A stretch of DNA of 64,000 nt from Candidatus Melainabacteria bacterium. Its GTDB lineage: Bacteria > Cyanobacteriota > Vampirovibrionia > Obscuribacterales > Obscuribacteraceae. The notes under the pieces are model-generated. The model saw only the letters and a program-made list of their open reading frames with translations. It ran no database searches and was not told where the DNA came from. Location of the stretch: contig RXJR01000023.1 in assembly GCA_003963305.1 (NCBI GenBank), positions 158,498 through 222,497 on the forward strand, given 5' to 3'. The translations under genes and the position numbers were made by a program. This document shows positions 50,792 through 58,637 of the stretch, piece after piece. Positions within the stretch are counted from its first letter, which is position 1. Each line of letters opens with the position of its first letter.

Positions 50792-51343
50792 TCAATGCGA
50801 CGAAACTGCTGATTTATGTTTGTGAGCCTTCTCACTGTCCTTTTCTTTTGCCGATTCCTTTTCTTTTACAGCTTCCTTCTCTTTTGCCGTTTCCTTCTCT
50901 TCCAGCGGCTTCAGTCTAATCAACTGAATCGAGCACGCACAATATTGCGATACCAGGCGAGCGACACTGCCTCTGAAGAAGCGGTTGGGAGAGGCACCAT
51001 GAGCACCAATGACGATGCGATCGGCCATCCATTCAGTTGCAACATTAGTGATCTCCTCTTTGGGATCACCGGTGCAAACTTCAACGCTCACCTTAACATC
51101 AGGGCAAGCCTTGTGAATGACCTTCTTCGCCCTGTGCACAATTTCGTCAGCAATTTTCTCTCTGTGTTTAAAGAACTCTGCCGCTTCTTTGTTCCATTCG
51201 ATGCACGGAACGCATTCCCACTGCAAGGGTTTAATGACTGTCAGAACTTTGATTTGAGTACCAGACGGCCAATGAGATGTCGATACCTTATCCAGGATTT
51301 GATCGGCATAGTCAGTCTGATCAATTGCAACTATGACTTTCAT
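50792..51343 (-). CDS. Universal stress protein with Lys/Glu repeat tail
   Basis: 183 aa. Starts MKVIVAIDQTDYADQILDKV. The motif GAHG-ASPNRFFR-GSV has the Gly-Ser but one residue fewer than the usual x9. The C-terminal 35 residues are a charged repeat (units of KEKE-A/S) and a His/Ser end, probably disordered. The ATG overlaps the stop of the upstream USP by one base (TAATG). Closest relative in the window is 12680-13156. Confidence 0.92.
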   Translation of the reverse strand: MKVIVAIDQTDYADQILDKVSTSHWPSGTQIKVLTVIKPLQWECVPCIEWNKEAAEFFKHREKIADEIVHRAKKVIHKACPDVKVSVEVCTGDPKEEITNVATEWMADRIVIGAHGASPNRFFRGSVARLVSQYCACSIQLIRLKPLEEKETAKEKEAVKEKESAKEKDSEKAHKHKSAVSSH

Positions 51344-51864
51344 TATGGTTTCGTTGCCCCCGACGCGACAGGCTCAGTTACAGATTTCTGCTCTTCCTTC
51401 GTGACGCATTTTTCCTTTCCAGTTATCTTATGTTTGATGATTTCAACTGAACAAGGTGCGTGTGCTGCAACTCTTTCTGCAACGCTGCCCAGGAAGAATC
51501 GGCTAAAGCCGCGTCGACCATGCGAGCCTACAACGACGAGATCAGCGCCCCAAGATTCGGCGTCATCGATGATCGATTCAGCAACCGGGCCTAAAACAGT
51601 GTCACCGCAAACTGCATATTTTGGAAACGCAGCTTGCATTTCTTTGATCTTATCTTTGACTCTCATCTGGCATAACTTTTCAAACTCAACCTGAGCCGTA
51701 ACCGCGGGCTCCATATACATTCCGCCAAAGCTGGGCTGCATATAAATAGGTTCGACAACCGTGAGAATTCGAAACTCTGCGTTATCAGGCCATGTTCGCT
51801 CAAGTAAGGAATGAAAAGCGAGATCGGAGCACTCAGACTCGTCGAGCGCGATTAGAACTTTCAT
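51343..51864 (-). CDS. Universal stress protein with canonical ATP motif
   Basis: 173 aa from ATG 51864; the frame opens at 52011 but MKVLIALDESECSDLAF matches family starts. The motif GSHG-RRGFSRFFL-GSVAERV is fully canonical, followed by APCSVEIIKHK. A MYMEPAVTAQ-type Met-rich loop lies near residue 45. It heads a two-USP operon, translationally coupled to 50792. Palindrome G is 144 bp upstream. Confidence 0.93.
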   Translation of the reverse strand: MKVLIALDESECSDLAFHSLLERTWPDNAEFRILTVVEPIYMQPSFGGMYMEPAVTAQVEFEKLCQMRVKDKIKEMQAAFPKYAVCGDTVLGPVAESIIDDAESWGADLVVVGSHGRRGFSRFFLGSVAERVAAHAPCSVEIIKHKITGKEKCVTKEEQKSVTEPVASGATKP

Positions 51865-52007
51865 TGTTAAGCCCTCTGTTTGGTCAACATTCAAATTTTC
51901 GCAAACAGTGTCGACGATGACATCATCCCCGGTGCGTATTACGCGTTTCATTCGCTGAAGATTCTTGACTTTTGTGACTTTTATCCGAACTCTCCGGCAA
52001 CGTATAC

Positions 52008-52023
52008 TCATCCCAAAAGATGA
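52008..52023. promoter_or_regulatory. Palindrome site G, TCATCC-CAAA-AGATGA
   Basis: 11 of 12 half-site bases match, and the whole 16-mer is identical to site A. It is 144 bp upstream of the USP operon on the minus strand and 208 bp upstream of USP 52231 on the plus strand. Confidence 0.6.
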
Positions 52024-52116
52024 TGTTGCCTCTCAGGTCCATGAGCTACACTTTAAATGTAAAAAGGAAGTGCCAAACGGGATGGCAAGGAGCTGGAGCA
52101 TAAGTTATCAACAATA

Positions 52117-52183
52117 GAAAAGCGACCTCACCCAAAGCCCGATTCTCTTAAGAACCAACAAACGGGGTGATGAGTCGCTTTTC
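52117..52183. other. Large imperfect hairpin in a USP-USP divergent gap
   Basis: GAAAAGCGAC (52117-52126) pairs with GTCGCTTTTC (52174-52183), and TCACCC (52128-52133) with GGGTGA (52165-52170). The loop contains a smaller TTCT/AGAA hairpin. It lies 48 bp before the USP start on the plus strand, so it may be a leader structure. Confidence 0.45.
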
Positions 52184-52230
52184 ACGTGCAGTTGAGGGCT
52201 TAAATTTCGTTCTGTCTGTGGAGTGTGTAA

Positions 52231-52725
52231 ATGAAAGTTCTGATTGGGGTTGATAGCCTGGCCTTCAACAAAGTGACCGCGTCGTTCATCAATTCACACA
52301 ATTGGAAGCCCCGCACAACCTTTCGAGTCGTACATGTGATCGAACCAGCCCTGGTACATGAAACTGATGTCAGCTTCTTACCTTTGCTCAACGAGTTGGT
52401 CGAGAGCGAAAAGAAGGCGTCACACGAACTGGTTCAGGATTTAGCACAACAGATCAAGGTTTCACACCTTGACTCGCCGCAGATAATCACTGAAGTCATC
52501 GAAGGTCATGCCGGAGACCGCCTGATTCAAATAGCGCAAGAGTGGCCTGCCGATCTTCTACTTGTTGGATCGCATGGCAGAAAAGGTTTGACCCGCTTTG
52601 CAATGGGCAGTGTTTCATCTGCGATAGTGAGCATCGCACCTTGCTCGGTAATCGTTTTGAAATTGCCAAAGGGAAGTTCATCAGAACCAGCTAAAAATGC
52701 TGCTTCTATGTCGACAGCGAAATAG
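52231..52725 (+). CDS. Universal stress protein with canonical ATP motif
   Basis: 164 aa; GTGGAG upstream of ATG 52231. Starts MKVLIGVDSLAFNKVTASFI; the motif GSHG-RKGLTRFAM-GSVSSAI is intact and the C-terminal signature is APCSVIVLKLP, followed by a Ser/Ala tail. Expected to bind ATP. Site G and a large hairpin lie upstream. It is convergent with the frameshifted rhomboid gene. Confidence 0.93.
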   Translation: MKVLIGVDSLAFNKVTASFINSHNWKPRTTFRVVHVIEPALVHETDVSFLPLLNELVESEKKASHELVQDLAQQIKVSHLDSPQIITEVIEGHAGDRLIQIAQEWPADLLLVGSHGRKGLTRFAMGSVSSAIVSIAPCSVIVLKLPKGSSSEPAKNAASMSTAK

Positions 52726-52750
52726 TTTCTTTCTTTCAAAGCCAGGGCTC

Positions 52751-53412
52751 TCAGTAGGCTTCTCTGTCTAAAGTTAGATAACCAATCATCAAGCCGCATA
52801 TAAAACCGCCGACATGAGCGAAAAACGCGACCTGTACAGGCGTTTGATCGCTGGAAAAAATGGTGCTAAATCCAGTTATTACTTGCATGAAGAACCAGAA
52901 ACCTAAATAGACGGCGGCTGGTATTTCGACCAGCCTCAACCAGAACCAGATCAACATCAAAGTTTTTATTCTCGATCGCGGAAAGGCGTAACAGTAGGCG
53001 CCCAGCACTCCTGAAATTGCTCCGCTTGCCCCAACCATTGGGGACGTTTCACCGGGATTGATAAGCAGTTGAACCACGGCAGCGAACAGCCGGACAAACA
53101 GTAGAGCACAATAAACTCCAGGTGCCCCAGCCTGTCTTCTACAGCCCGCCCGAATATCCACAAAAACCACATATTGCCGAGCAGGTGCCCCCAGCCCAGG
53201 TGCAAAAACATTGAAGTCGATGCAGCCACAAAAAAATGAGGGATTGTACTGAATGCAGTTGCTGGAACCAATCCAAAAGTCTGGAACAATTGCTCGATAG
53301 CGGTGTTGGATAAAGATGCTTCGTATAGAAACACGAAGAAGTTCGCAACAACGATGCCGAACAAGAAAATCGGCCAGGACTTGATATCGACTGAATCATC
53401 GAGCGGAAACAA
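52751..53412 (-). pseudogene. Rhomboid-family intramembrane protease, broken by a single-base frameshift
   Basis: Two overlapping frames make one rhomboid. The N-terminal frame (from ATG 53412) gives HLGWGHLLGNMWFLWIFGRAVEDRLGH (the L1 loop and first helices) up to IVLYCLSG. The other frame continues LFAAVVQLL, then MVGASGAISGVLGAY with catalytic Ser in GASG, and ends with HVGGFICGLMIGY, carrying the catalytic His. The break is near 53089-53091, where GGCTG replaces an expected GGCCTG, so one C is missing. Either the gene is recently inactivated or the assembly has an error there. Rhomboids cleave membrane proteins. The promoter region is shared with USP 53529 and contains site F. Confidence 0.85.
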
Positions 53413-53431
53413 GGTATTTTTAACTCCACTG

Positions 53432-53447
53432 TCATCCTTTTGGACGA
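53432..53447. promoter_or_regulatory. Palindrome site F, TCATCC-TTTT-GGACGA
   Basis: 11 of 12 half-site bases match. It is 82 bp upstream of USP 53529, which leads the protease-hypA-hypB genes, and 20 bp from the rhomboid start on the other strand. Confidence 0.6.
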
Positions 53448-53528
53448 CGCAATGTCTGTCTTGCGGTCGATGACCCCAGCTTCTTGTTTTGTCATGATCG
53501 TCAGGTAATCTGCACAGGAAGAACGGAA

Positions 53529-54023
53529 ATGAAGATTATCGTTGCCGTAGAAGACAAAACTTACGCACAGGCTATTACAGATTGTATCTGTTCTATGGAC
53601 TGGGACGAAAAACCGGAATTCAAAATCATCAGCACCGTGCCACCGCTCAAGTATCCGGTTCCAGCAGTTACCGGTGTCGTGGACACAAGATTTATCGAAG
53701 TCCAGGAAGAGCGTCGTCGAGCCGCCAAAAGTCTGGTTCTCGGTGTAGGAAGCCAACTGGCACAACACGTTCCGCATGCCACGGTGGAAGATATTGTTGA
53801 AGATGGCGACCCGAAAATGAAAATTCTCGATCTAGCCTCGGAATGGCAAGCAGATCTCATCGTCATGGGGTCTCACAGCCGGAACAGCTTAGAACGACTG
53901 CTCGTGGGCAGCACATCGCTAGCTGTTTTATCGCACTCACCTTGCTCGGTCTTAATTGTTAAACTAGCCAAATTGGAAGAGAAAACAATAGTAACTGCCG
54001 GGGCAAACGAAAAGAATGACTGA
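53529..54023 (+). CDS. Universal stress protein leading the hydrogenase-maturation genes
   Basis: 164 aa from ATG 53529 with AGGAAG upstream; the frame opens at 53484. Starts MKIIVAVEDKTYAQAITDCI. The motif GSHS-RNSLERLLV-GSTSLAV has Ser for the second Gly; C-terminus SPCSVLIVKLA plus tail. The next gene, a hydrogenase protease, starts 8 bp before its stop, so the USP is translationally coupled to hydrogenase maturation, an unusual partnership. Site F lies 82 bp upstream. Confidence 0.92.
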   Translation: MKIIVAVEDKTYAQAITDCICSMDWDEKPEFKIISTVPPLKYPVPAVTGVVDTRFIEVQEERRRAAKSLVLGVGSQLAQHVPHATVEDIVEDGDPKMKILDLASEWQADLIVMGSHSRNSLERLLVGSTSLAVLSHSPCSVLIVKLAKLEEKTIVTAGANEKND

Positions 54024-54630
54024 CAGAACCAATGCCGCTGAGGGCGCTCAAGCCATCGATGGCACTCAAACGATCGAAGGCACTGAAACGATCGAAGGCA
54101 CTGAATTAGTCTCATTGCAAAGAACGCTAACTGAGCGATACCCCATTGGTTTAGCGACAATTGGCAATTCGCTGAGAGCAGACGACGACATCGCCTCGCG
54201 CGTTTGCGACGCATTGCCTGCTGCGGCATTAAAGTATGTATGCAGATATGACCTGGGTACCTACACAAGTTTTCTCGGGGAATGTTTGCGCAAACACAAA
54301 GCAGCCATAGTCATAGATGCAACGGAAAACGGCACCACCACCGGTGCACTTACGATTATAAAAATTGAAGCATTATTGAAGGGTGATAGAAGCATAAAGG
54401 TAAGCTCATCGCATGGATTCTCATTTCTGGATGAATTGAGGCTCTACCACAGGTCGACAGAACTTCCAAGTCAGTTTTATTTCTTCGGAATCGAGGCGAA
54501 GTCAATCGACTGGAGTGAAAACCTCAGCCCCGAACTCGAAGCTAAAATTCCGCAATTGGCACAGTCACTGGAATCTCTGATTGAGAGTGTACTGGAGACA
54601 TTGAACAAAAAATGCATGAAGCGAGCATAG
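54016..54630 (+). CDS. [NiFe] hydrogenase maturation endopeptidase (HyaD/HycI/HoxW family)
   Basis: 204 aa. After a 30-residue Thr/Glu/Gly-rich repeat (18-bp DNA units encoding TIEGTE) comes the M52 peptidase core: GNSLRADDDIASRV (Ni-sensing Glu/Asp position), YDLGTYTSFLGECL, VIDATENG and SSHGFSFLDELRL, where the His binds Ni. Such enzymes clip the C-terminus of the large subunit after NiFe insertion. The matching substrate here is HydA, which ends DPCNTCATHM plus seven residues. The start overlaps the USP by 8 bp, and the stop overlaps hypA by 19 bp. Confidence 0.85.
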   Translation: MTDRTNAAEGAQAIDGTQTIEGTETIEGTELVSLQRTLTERYPIGLATIGNSLRADDDIASRVCDALPAAALKYVCRYDLGTYTSFLGECLRKHKAAIVIDATENGTTTGALTIIKIEALLKGDRSIKVSSSHGFSFLDELRLYHRSTELPSQFYFFGIEAKSIDWSENLSPELEAKIPQLAQSLESLIESVLETLNKKCMKRA

Positions 54631-55004
54631 CTGACGCCATACTTCAATCTGCATCTGCAAAACTTCTGACTACGCCGGAGGCTCTGCAGATAACTAAAGT
54701 GCGAGTTTCAGTCGGGGAATTCCGTAACGTAGACCCAGAATCTCTGCAGTTTGCGTTTGACAACATGAAATCGCAGTACGAGGGAATGGCGGACTGCCAA
54801 TTGGAGATAGAGACAGTCAACGCCGAAGCTACCTGTCAATCAAATGAACATTCTTATCATCCGCAATTCGAAAACGCGTTTTGCTGTCAAATATGCGGAA
54901 GTGGAATCGGTCGCATGATTCGTGGTGAAGAGTTGAACATTGTCAGCGTGCGCATGGAAACAGGTAAAATGAAGGAGCGAGAAAATGCACGAATCGGTAG
55001 ATGA
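54612..55004 (+). CDS. hypA: HypA-like Ni metallochaperone with an altered zinc site
   Basis: 130 aa. Starts MHEASIADAIL; His2 and Glu3 are the Ni ligands. The GEFRNVDPESLQFAFDNM stretch is typical. The structural zinc normally uses two CxxC pairs; here the second is present (CCQICGSG), but the first is reduced to CQSNEHSYH, so one Cys is replaced, possibly by His. With HypB it delivers Ni to the hydrogenase large subunit. It overlaps the protease and hypB genes, so the set is tightly coupled. Confidence 0.9.
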   Translation: MHEASIADAILQSASAKLLTTPEALQITKVRVSVGEFRNVDPESLQFAFDNMKSQYEGMADCQLEIETVNAEATCQSNEHSYHPQFENAFCCQICGSGIGRMIRGEELNIVSVRMETGKMKERENARIGR

Positions 55005-55680
55005 ACACCAGTTAGAGCGAATTTTACAGAACAATGAAGATCTAGCTCTTCACAATCGCGAGCACTTCGACGAACTGGGCGTACTCGCCGTCAATTTGAT
55101 GAGTGCACCAGGTGCGGGCAAGACGACGCTTCTCGAAAAGACATTAACCAGTCTGACAAACGATTGGCGCTGTTCTGTCATCGAAGGTGATATGGTCGGA
55201 GAGCTTGATGCAGACAGATTGCGCCGGAACGGCGTGGATGTGACTCAAATTTCTACAGGCAGGAGCTGTCACTTAGACGCCCAAATGGTGGCACGAGTTC
55301 TGCACGCAAAGGCGTTTTCAGGAGTTGATTTCTTATTCATCGAAAATGTCGGAAATCTGGTTTGCCCAGCAGAGTTTCCGCTCGGCGAACACCGGCGCGT
55401 AGTGCTCTTGTCAGTAACCGAAGGTGATGACAAACCGATTAAGTATCCAGTTATTTTTCATCGCTGTGATGCGGTTATATTCACGAAATGTGATTTGCTG
55501 CCCTATGTCAAATTCGATATCGAGCGCGCCACAAAACATTTGAAGAACTTGAATCCTCTGGTTCATTGCTTCTCGATATCAGCCGTGACTGGTCAGGGTA
55601 TGGATGAATGGATTGCATGGTTGTCACGAGAGCTTAGCGAAAACAAAGCCAATAGCCCATTGGTGACCCACCAGCGGTGA
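54985..55680 (+). CDS. hypB: HypB Ni-inserting GTPase
   Basis: 231 aa. Starts MHESVDEHQLERIL, overlapping hypA by 20 bp. P-loop SAPGAGKTTLLE (about 40-51), then EGDMVGELDADRL, TGRSCHLDA (metal-site Cys and His), FIENVGNLVCPAEF (Walker B and metal Cys) and TKCDLL. No His-rich N-terminus, so it is not a nickel-storage type. It hydrolyses GTP to insert Ni with HypA. HypC, D, E and F are not in the window and must be elsewhere. Confidence 0.95.
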   Translation: MHESVDEHQLERILQNNEDLALHNREHFDELGVLAVNLMSAPGAGKTTLLEKTLTSLTNDWRCSVIEGDMVGELDADRLRRNGVDVTQISTGRSCHLDAQMVARVLHAKAFSGVDFLFIENVGNLVCPAEFPLGEHRRVVLLSVTEGDDKPIKYPVIFHRCDAVIFTKCDLLPYVKFDIERATKHLKNLNPLVHCFSISAVTGQGMDEWIAWLSRELSENKANSPLVTHQR

Positions 55681-55849
55681 TGATAGTGCTCCATCAATAC
55701 TCTCGGAATGAAAGCTAGTTCTTCATTCAGGCTCATCAGTACGATTTTAAACGGTGCAGTCGGCAGTGCAAGATTGCATTCGTTCCTTTGGTCGATGTCG
55801 ATCGATCCTACATTCAGTTTAATTAGAAAGTCAGTGATTAGGTGTTGCT

Positions 55850-56902
55850 GTGAAACAACGTTTTGTTCTCGCCAAAGAATCTTTCCATCATCTCTTTTCG
55901 GCGTTGCGCGATCTGGGAAAAGTCTATGCGCCGGTGAAAGTCTCAGAACAGTCTTATGCTTTTCGTTCGGTGAAAAAACCAGAAGAGATTTGTTTCGAGG
56001 CTCTAAGAACCATTCTGCCGCCAAAGAAATTCTTCTATCCCACAGACGAAACGCTTATCACTTACGACAAAGAGAATATCTATGAGCATGACGCAGATAT
56101 CGAGTTTGTCGTTCTGTTCGGCGTGCATCCATGCGACCTGGCCGGTCTTGGAATTATGGATACAATCTTCGCGGCTGGTCCCGCTGACAGTCACTATCTG
56201 TCAAAGCGAGAAGCGAGTCTGATTGTCGGTATGTCATGTATGCCCGACAAACACTGCTTCTGTCAATCGATGGGCACAGACAGTCCAAAAGAAGGTTACG
56301 ACCTTTTCCTCACTGATATCGGCGACGCGCTTTACATTGACGTTGAAACGGTGGCAGGACTGTCGGCGCTTGATCCTGTTTTGGAATATCTGACTCCTGC
56401 AACGGACGGCGATCGCGCACGATACAAAGATTTTTGGAACAAGCGCGCCGAAGCCTTCACAAATGGATTTACGGAAAGCAATCTTCGTTCCGTCATGCAG
56501 ATGGAATGGAATAACGAAATTTGGGAAGAGCTGGGAAAACGCTGTTTGAGCTGCGGTAACTGCACACCTGTCTGTCCGACATGTTATTGCTTCGACATAC
56601 TCGACATTGCCAGTTTGGATGGTGAGTCAGGCGAGCGGCACCGGCAGTGGGACAGTTGCCAGTTCGTTGCTTTCGCGCAGGTAGCCGGCGACTACAATTT
56701 CAGACCAACACCAGTAGACCGGCTCAAATACTGGTATCAACACAAATTGCATGGATTCGATGATCCTTATGGCTTCAAAACTTGCGTGGGTTGCGGACGC
56801 TGCACGGTGTCATGCCCCGCCGGTATCGACGATATTGTCGCTGTTGTGAAAGCTCTGCAAGGAAACGATTCAAAATCTGAGGCGAATCAAGATGTTATGT
56901 AG
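55850..56902 (+). CDS. hydB: Group 3b [NiFe] hydrogenase beta subunit, iron-sulfur
   Basis: 350 aa from GTG 55850 with TTAGG upstream. The N-terminal domain resembles sulfhydrogenase beta/AsrA (FGVHPCDLAGLGIMD). The C-terminal part carries two [4Fe-4S] sites: CLSCGNCTPVCPTCYC (about residue 233) and CVGCGRCTVSCPAGI (about 305). It links HydG to the NiFe dimer. The 169-bp gap after hypB has no recognised palindrome; it may still be in the same operon. It overlaps hydG by 11 bp. In M. smegmatis the equivalent Hyh hydrogenase is induced through DosR under oxygen starvation. Confidence 0.93.
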   Translation: MKQRFVLAKESFHHLFSALRDLGKVYAPVKVSEQSYAFRSVKKPEEICFEALRTILPPKKFFYPTDETLITYDKENIYEHDADIEFVVLFGVHPCDLAGLGIMDTIFAAGPADSHYLSKREASLIVGMSCMPDKHCFCQSMGTDSPKEGYDLFLTDIGDALYIDVETVAGLSALDPVLEYLTPATDGDRARYKDFWNKRAEAFTNGFTESNLRSVMQMEWNNEIWEELGKRCLSCGNCTPVCPTCYCFDILDIASLDGESGERHRQWDSCQFVAFAQVAGDYNFRPTPVDRLKYWYQHKLHGFDDPYGFKTCVGCGRCTVSCPAGIDDIVAVVKALQGNDSKSEANQDVM

Positions 56903-57755
56903 CAGCCCGCTCCTATCCGAAAAAGGCACAATCCGCTCAGTCATACCAATGACTGAAGACAACTGGCTTTTTGAATTCACAACAGAAAGCGCCAATCTCA
57001 GTGGCTGCATGCCTGGGCAATTCGTAGAGCTGTGGGTGCCTGGCGTCGGAGAGTGTCCGATTTCAGTTTGCTCCGGTCGAGTCGGTGACAGCATTCAGCT
57101 AATGGTGCGCAAAGTAGGAAGAGTTACAGACGCACTTTTCAAAATGAGAGAAGGAGATTGGGTAGGACTGCGTGGCCCGTATGGTCATGGATTTCCCATC
57201 GACAGCTACGTTGGCAGCGATCTGTGCATGATAGCCGGAGGATTGGGAGTAGCACCAATCAGATCACTGTGGCAGTACGTTCTGGATCATCGCGAAGACT
57301 ATGGCAAGCTGACTTTGATTTACGGGATGCGGCACTCGGACGAACTGCTTTTCAGAAAAGAGTTCGAGCTTTTGATGCGTCGTCGCGACATTGATGTTTA
57401 TATCGCCGCAGAAGAACTCATCGGTCCCGAGCTGCCACCACTTGCGGTGCAGCTGGGACGAGTCACCGATATGCTCAGAGCAGCGGCGCTCTCTGATTCG
57501 TATCAAGCAGCAATCTGCGGGCCGCCTGTAATGTACAAATATGTCATCAACGAGTTGAGACAGAAGTGCGTCCGCGACGAGAGCATCTGGTTATCTCTGG
57601 AGAGACAGATGAAATGCGGCATCGGCAAATGCGGACACTGTTTCATCGGCGGGCGCTCTACGTGCCAATCGGGTCCAGTGTTTCCACTAACTGAATTGCA
57701 ACTGATGGAAGAGGTTGTTGAATTGGATTCTGGAGCGGCCACTCATGTCAAATAA
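56892..57755 (+). CDS. hydG: Group 3b [NiFe] hydrogenase gamma subunit, FAD/NAD(P)-binding
   Basis: 287 aa. Ferredoxin-NADP reductase-like: FAD domain with PGQFVELWVPGVGECPISVCS, RGPYGHGFPI; NAD(P) domain with IAGGLGVAPIRSLW and AICGPPVMYK; and a C-terminal [2Fe-2S] site with Cys in MKCGIGKCGHCFIGG and a later STCQSGP. It passes electrons between NAD(P)H and the HydB clusters, making the enzyme a soluble bidirectional NAD(P)-linked hydrogenase. It overlaps hydB by 11 bp and hydD by 11 bp. Confidence 0.94.
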   Translation: MLCSSPLLSEKGTIRSVIPMTEDNWLFEFTTESANLSGCMPGQFVELWVPGVGECPISVCSGRVGDSIQLMVRKVGRVTDALFKMREGDWVGLRGPYGHGFPIDSYVGSDLCMIAGGLGVAPIRSLWQYVLDHREDYGKLTLIYGMRHSDELLFRKEFELLMRRRDIDVYIAAEELIGPELPPLAVQLGRVTDMLRAAALSDSYQAAICGPPVMYKYVINELRQKCVRDESIWLSLERQMKCGIGKCGHCFIGGRSTCQSGPVFPLTELQLMEEVVELDSGAATHVK

Positions 57756-58521
57756 TCCTGCAAAACCAATTCCCAAAGTCGCTGTCGAGAGCTTGACCGG
57801 ATGCGCCGGTGAATTGCTCGTCATCTTGGACAACTTAGAGAAGCTTGTGCCCTTCATTCGAATCATGAGCTTTCCATTTGCGCAAAGCAAAAATGAAGAT
57901 GGTCCGCTCGATATCGCATTCGTCGAAGGCAGCGTCAGCCAACCTCATGATCTGGAAAAACTCAAAAGGATTCGCGCCAAGACGCGCTGGCTGGTTGCCA
58001 TCGGCAATTGCGCAGTCTGGGGCTGTGTGCAGGCTGGTTCTTGCTCTCGCTGTCATGCTGATGACATGATGCACAGCGTTTATGGCGATACTTGCAAATT
58101 CGAAGTCATGCAGGCGAAACCATTGGAAGAGTTTGTCAAAGTTGACGTTCGTCTATCGGGATGCCCTATCAATGCCACTCAGTTTCTGTCAGTTACGGCA
58201 AGCTTGTTGAAAGATCACCTGCCATTCATCACGCATAAGCCTGTTTGCCTGGAATGCAAACTGAGAGAGACAGCTTGCGTCCTGATTGAAAAAAATCTAC
58301 CCTGCCTGGGACCAGTTACTGCCGCCGGATGTGGTGCTCTCTGCCCGCGCGTCGGTGCTGCTTGCTACGGTTGCTGGGGTCCGTGCCAGGAGCCACAAAT
58401 GGAGGCAATGGCGACCATTCTGCAAGAGAAAGGATACGAGCTGGATGACGTGCTTTCCAGACTGCAAACGTTTGGTGCCCCCAAAGAACTTTTCACTCGA
58501 ATGGCGAGCGAGAAGAACTGA
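57745..58521 (+). CDS. hydD: Group 3b [NiFe] hydrogenase small (delta) subunit
   Basis: 258 aa from ATG 57745 with TGGAG upstream, overlapping hydG. Proximal cluster ligands: SLTGCAGELL region (first Cys, with CxxC reduced to CAGE as is usual in group 3), GNCAVWGCVQ, and SGCPINATQF. Further cluster Cys lie in PVCLECKLRETAC, PCLGPVTAAGCGALC and ACYGCWGPC. It carries three Fe-S clusters from HydB to the NiFe centre. No Tat signal, so cytoplasmic. The stop lies in an 11-bp tandem repeat. Confidence 0.93.
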   Translation: MSNNPAKPIPKVAVESLTGCAGELLVILDNLEKLVPFIRIMSFPFAQSKNEDGPLDIAFVEGSVSQPHDLEKLKRIRAKTRWLVAIGNCAVWGCVQAGSCSRCHADDMMHSVYGDTCKFEVMQAKPLEEFVKVDVRLSGCPINATQFLSVTASLLKDHLPFITHKPVCLECKLRETACVLIEKNLPCLGPVTAAGCGALCPRVGAACYGCWGPCQEPQMEAMATILQEKGYELDDVLSRLQTFGAPKELFTRMASEKN

Positions 58522-58550
58522 AGAGGCGCTGAAGAGGCACTGATGAGGAA
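58518..58550. repeat. 11-bp tandem repeat, three copies, at the hydD stop
   Basis: CTGAAGAGGCG, CTGAAGAGGCA and CTGATGAGGAA run head-to-tail, and the first copy contains the hydD stop codon. Related GATGAAGAACTGATGAG follows before hydA. Confidence 0.7.
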
Positions 58551-58637
58551 CCTTTGAAGAAGCGATGAAGAACTGATGAGTAAAGTAAGAAGCCAAAAGT
58601 TTGGGAACAACGAAGTGAGCAGGCGAGCAAAAAACAG

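Noticed and set aside
53139..53777. 212-codon minus-strand frame antisense to USP 53529
   Set aside because: Runs through the rhomboid, the promoter gap and the USP antisense; only the real genes have family motifs.
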